Assembly: GCA_964471865.1 (NCBI GenBank)
Contig: CAYYHU010000028.1
Location: forward strand, 1 to 24,017
DNA from: CAYMUC01 sp964471865
Lineage (GTDB): Bacteria > Actinomycetota > Acidimicrobiia > Acidimicrobiales > Ilumatobacteraceae
Direction: 5' to 3'
Length of the DNA: 24,017 bases
The notes beneath the pieces were generated by a model, which ran no database searches, had not been told where the DNA came from, and worked only from the letters and a program-made list of their open reading frames with translations. Numbering within the stretch: position 1 is the stretch's first letter; the number at the start of each line of letters is the position of its first letter. Positions 22,322 through 24,017 of the stretch are shown in pieces. Position numbers and translations under genes: made by a program.

Positions 22322-23793
22322 CCGCCACGGCGTCGCCCGCTGTGGGCTCTGTCCCCGTCGATGATCCCGCCCCTCGCCGGGCGCGGCGACGCCGCCTCAG
22401 CCTGCGAGCTCGCATTCTGTGGACCTTCGGCATCGGGACGTTCGTCCTCGCGGCTCTGCTCGCAGTGACGACGTACGGATTCACGCGATCCAATCTGGTC
22501 GACCAACGCGACCGCGCCGGGGTCAGCCAGGCGTATGCGAACGCTCGGCGGCTGGTGTCGGATCTCCGGTCGAATCCCCCCAGTGTTCAGCCCCTCATCG
22601 ATCGTCTGGGAGCGGCGCGTCCCCTCGTGTGGTACCGGGAAGCCTGGACCGCTGGCGATGCCCAATTCGGCTCGGAGCAGCTGCCGGCGGACCTGGCGAC
22701 CACCGTGTTGGAGCGGTCGCTTCCCGGGCGCATGGTGGCCTCGGTCGCCGATGAAGCGACCTTGGTGATCGGGATCCCCCTCCCCGAGGTCGGAGCCGCC
22801 TATTTCGAATTCGTGAGTCTCGAAGAGGTGTCGTCGACTCTGGGCAGTGTCACGTTGTCGCTGTTGTTCGCCGGCGCGATCACCACCGGTTTCGGGTTGT
22901 TGCTCGGCAGCATCGCCGCGCGCCGAGCCGTGCGACCCCTCGTCGGCGCAGCCCAGGCAGCGCGCACGATCGCATCGGGACGCCTCGATACTCGCATCGA
23001 GGCGAGCGACGATCCCGACCTGGGCCAGTTGGCGAATGCGTTCAACGATATGGCGACCGCGTTGCAGCAGCGGGTGGAACGCGATGCTCGGTTCGCGAGC
23101 GACGTCAGCCATGAGCTGCGGTCCCCGTTGATGACGTTGTCGGCCTCGGTTCAGGTCCTGCAGGGACGCCGTGACGAGATGCCCGAACGAGCCCGAACCG
23201 CACTGGATCTCTTGAGCGCGGACGTGGAACGGTTCCAGGGACTCGTCGAGGACCTTCTCGAGATCTCACGTTTCGACGCCGGGGCGGTGCGTCTCCACCT
23301 CGAACGACTCCCCGTCGCCGAATTCGTCCGCCAGGCCGTCGCGGTCTCGAGTCTTCCCGAGACCCCGGTTCAGACCGATCCCGAAGCGGCCACCCTGATG
23401 ATCCGGGGCGATAAGCGTCGCCTCGCCCGAGTGATCGCGAACCTGATCGACAACGCCAGGATTCATGGTGGAGGCGATGTCACCGTCCAGATCGGGGAGA
23501 TCACCGAGATGTCGGAGACCTCCGATGTCGACAACTCGGTCTCGGTGATGATCGCGGTCGAGGATCATGGTCCGGGCGTACCCCCGGATGATCGCGAACT
23601 CGTCTTCGAACGCTTCGCCCGCGGTATGACCGCGGGCCGCCGCGGCAGTTCCGAAGGCGCCGGTCTCGGTTTGTCCTTGGTTCGCGAACACGTACGCCTT
23701 CATGGCGGCCGAGTCGAGGTGACCGACCGGCTCGGCGGTGAACCCGGAGCCCGTTTCGTCATCGAACTACCAGCCGAACGAGGCCTCGAATGA
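22318..23793 (+). CDS. HAMP-domain sensor histidine kinase, MtrB-like
   Basis: The 491-residue membrane kinase starts at GTG 22318, overlapping the regulator stop as GTGA. A basic N-terminus leads to helix 1 (about 32-54), an extracellular sensor of only about 120 residues (55-175), helix 2 (176-198) and a HAMP linker (199-252). The dimerisation domain has FASDVSHELRSPL with phospho-acceptor His265. The ATPase domain has N-box ANLIDNARIHG (374-384), G1 DHGPG (416-420), the F-box segment FERFARG (429-435) and G2 GAGLGL (447-452). All catalytic parts are present. It should phosphorylate the regulator encoded just before it. The signal sensed cannot be read. MtrB orthology rests on neighbours and is inference. 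Confidence 0.93.
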   Translation: MTATASPAVGSVPVDDPAPRRARRRRLSLRARILWTFGIGTFVLAALLAVTTYGFTRSNLVDQRDRAGVSQAYANARRLVSDLRSNPPSVQPLIDRLGAARPLVWYREAWTAGDAQFGSEQLPADLATTVLERSLPGRMVASVADEATLVIGIPLPEVGAAYFEFVSLEEVSSTLGSVTLSLLFAGAITTGFGLLLGSIAARRAVRPLVGAAQAARTIASGRLDTRIEASDDPDLGQLANAFNDMATALQQRVERDARFASDVSHELRSPLMTLSASVQVLQGRRDEMPERARTALDLLSADVERFQGLVEDLLEISRFDAGAVRLHLERLPVAEFVRQAVAVSSLPETPVQTDPEAATLMIRGDKRRLARVIANLIDNARIHGGGDVTVQIGEITEMSETSDVDNSVSVMIAVEDHGPGVPPDDRELVFERFARGMTAGRRGSSEGAGLGLSLVREHVRLHGGRVEVTDRLGGEPGARFVIELPAERGLE

Positions 23794-24017
23794 CCCCGGT
23801 GAAGGCGTCACGGCGCCGCGGGCGCGTCACGGCGACGGTCGTCGCAGTTGTGATGTCGCTGAGCGCGTGTGGAGTCCAGACCGATGATGCCGTTCGCATC
23901 ATTCCGCCGGCTGAACGAGGTGATCTGTCGGCAACGGTGGTCGTCGAGGGCAATCCAATCGACGGGGCCTCCCGGATCTTCTTGTTGGGTTCCTCGCGGC
24001 CCGGTGTACGAAGTCTG
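23790..24017 (+). CDS. Lipoprotein, N-terminal part (LpqB/GerMN-like), cut by right edge
   Basis: Seventy-six codons are visible and the frame runs off the edge. The ATG at 23790 overlaps the kinase stop as ATGA, with GAGG about 7 nt upstream. A basic n-region (KASRRRGRVT), a hydrophobic stretch and the lipobox LSAC give Cys27 as lipid attachment site. The mature part begins GVQTDDAVRIIPPAERG and continues into RIFLLGSSRPG, reminiscent of the first strand of a GerMN domain. In actinobacteria a GerMN lipoprotein (LpqB) follows mtrAB and modulates the kinase; position and signal fit, but too little is visible to be sure. Confidence 0.75.
   Translation, partial: MTPVKASRRRGRVTATVVAVVMSLSACGVQTDDAVRIIPPAERGDLSATVVVEGNPIDGASRIFLLGSSRPGVRSL

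Overview
The window is high-GC DNA (about two thirds G+C where counted) with tightly packed genes, many GTG starts and many 4-nt stop/start overlaps. It looks like the chromosome of a high-GC actinobacterium. Supporting signs are a division/cell-wall (dcw) cluster with a meso-diaminopimelate-type MurE, a DUF3040 membrane protein, a polyprenol-phosphate-mannose-synthase-like glycosyltransferase, and an MtrA/MtrB-like two-component pair followed by a lipoprotein. An Acidimicrobiia-type lineage is plausible, but that is inference; the sequence alone does not fix the taxon.

Positions 1-11242 (minus strand) hold the dcw operon, read right to left: mraZ, rsmH, an ftsL-like gene, ftsI, murE, mraY, murD, ftsW, murG and murC, which runs off the left edge. 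Every gene overlaps the next by a few bases or is 1 nt from it, so the set is probably one translationally coupled transcript making and polymerising peptidoglycan precursor at the septum. murF, usually between murE and mraY, is absent: the murE stop overlaps the mraY start. Upstream of mraZ lies a striking 10-bp-phased series of TGGNN boxes around a TTGACA element, matching the known kind of MraZ operator.

Positions 11243-13955 hold the dcw promoter region, a divergent DUF2071 gene on the plus strand, and a convergent lipoprotein gene made of two tandem ~146-residue DUF4352-like repeats. Positions 14096-20479 (minus strand) hold a lipoate-ligase-family protein, an HNH nuclease, a coupled set (ROK kinase, acyl-CoA dehydrogenase, 85-residue protein), a DUF3040 protein, and a coupled pair (glycosyltransferase, dinB). 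Positions 20555-24017 (plus strand) hold a coupled set: a small two-TM protein, an inositol-monophosphatase-family enzyme, an OmpR-type regulator, its HAMP histidine kinase, and a lipoprotein cut by the right edge.

Most of the window is housekeeping. I saw no CRISPR array, tRNA, rRNA, insertion sequence or phage gene. The observations most worth a second look are the MraZ operator array, the missing murF, the long basic N-terminal tail on FtsW, the duplicated lipoprotein domain, and the abnormal last ~100 bases at the left edge, where murC stops looking like MurC.
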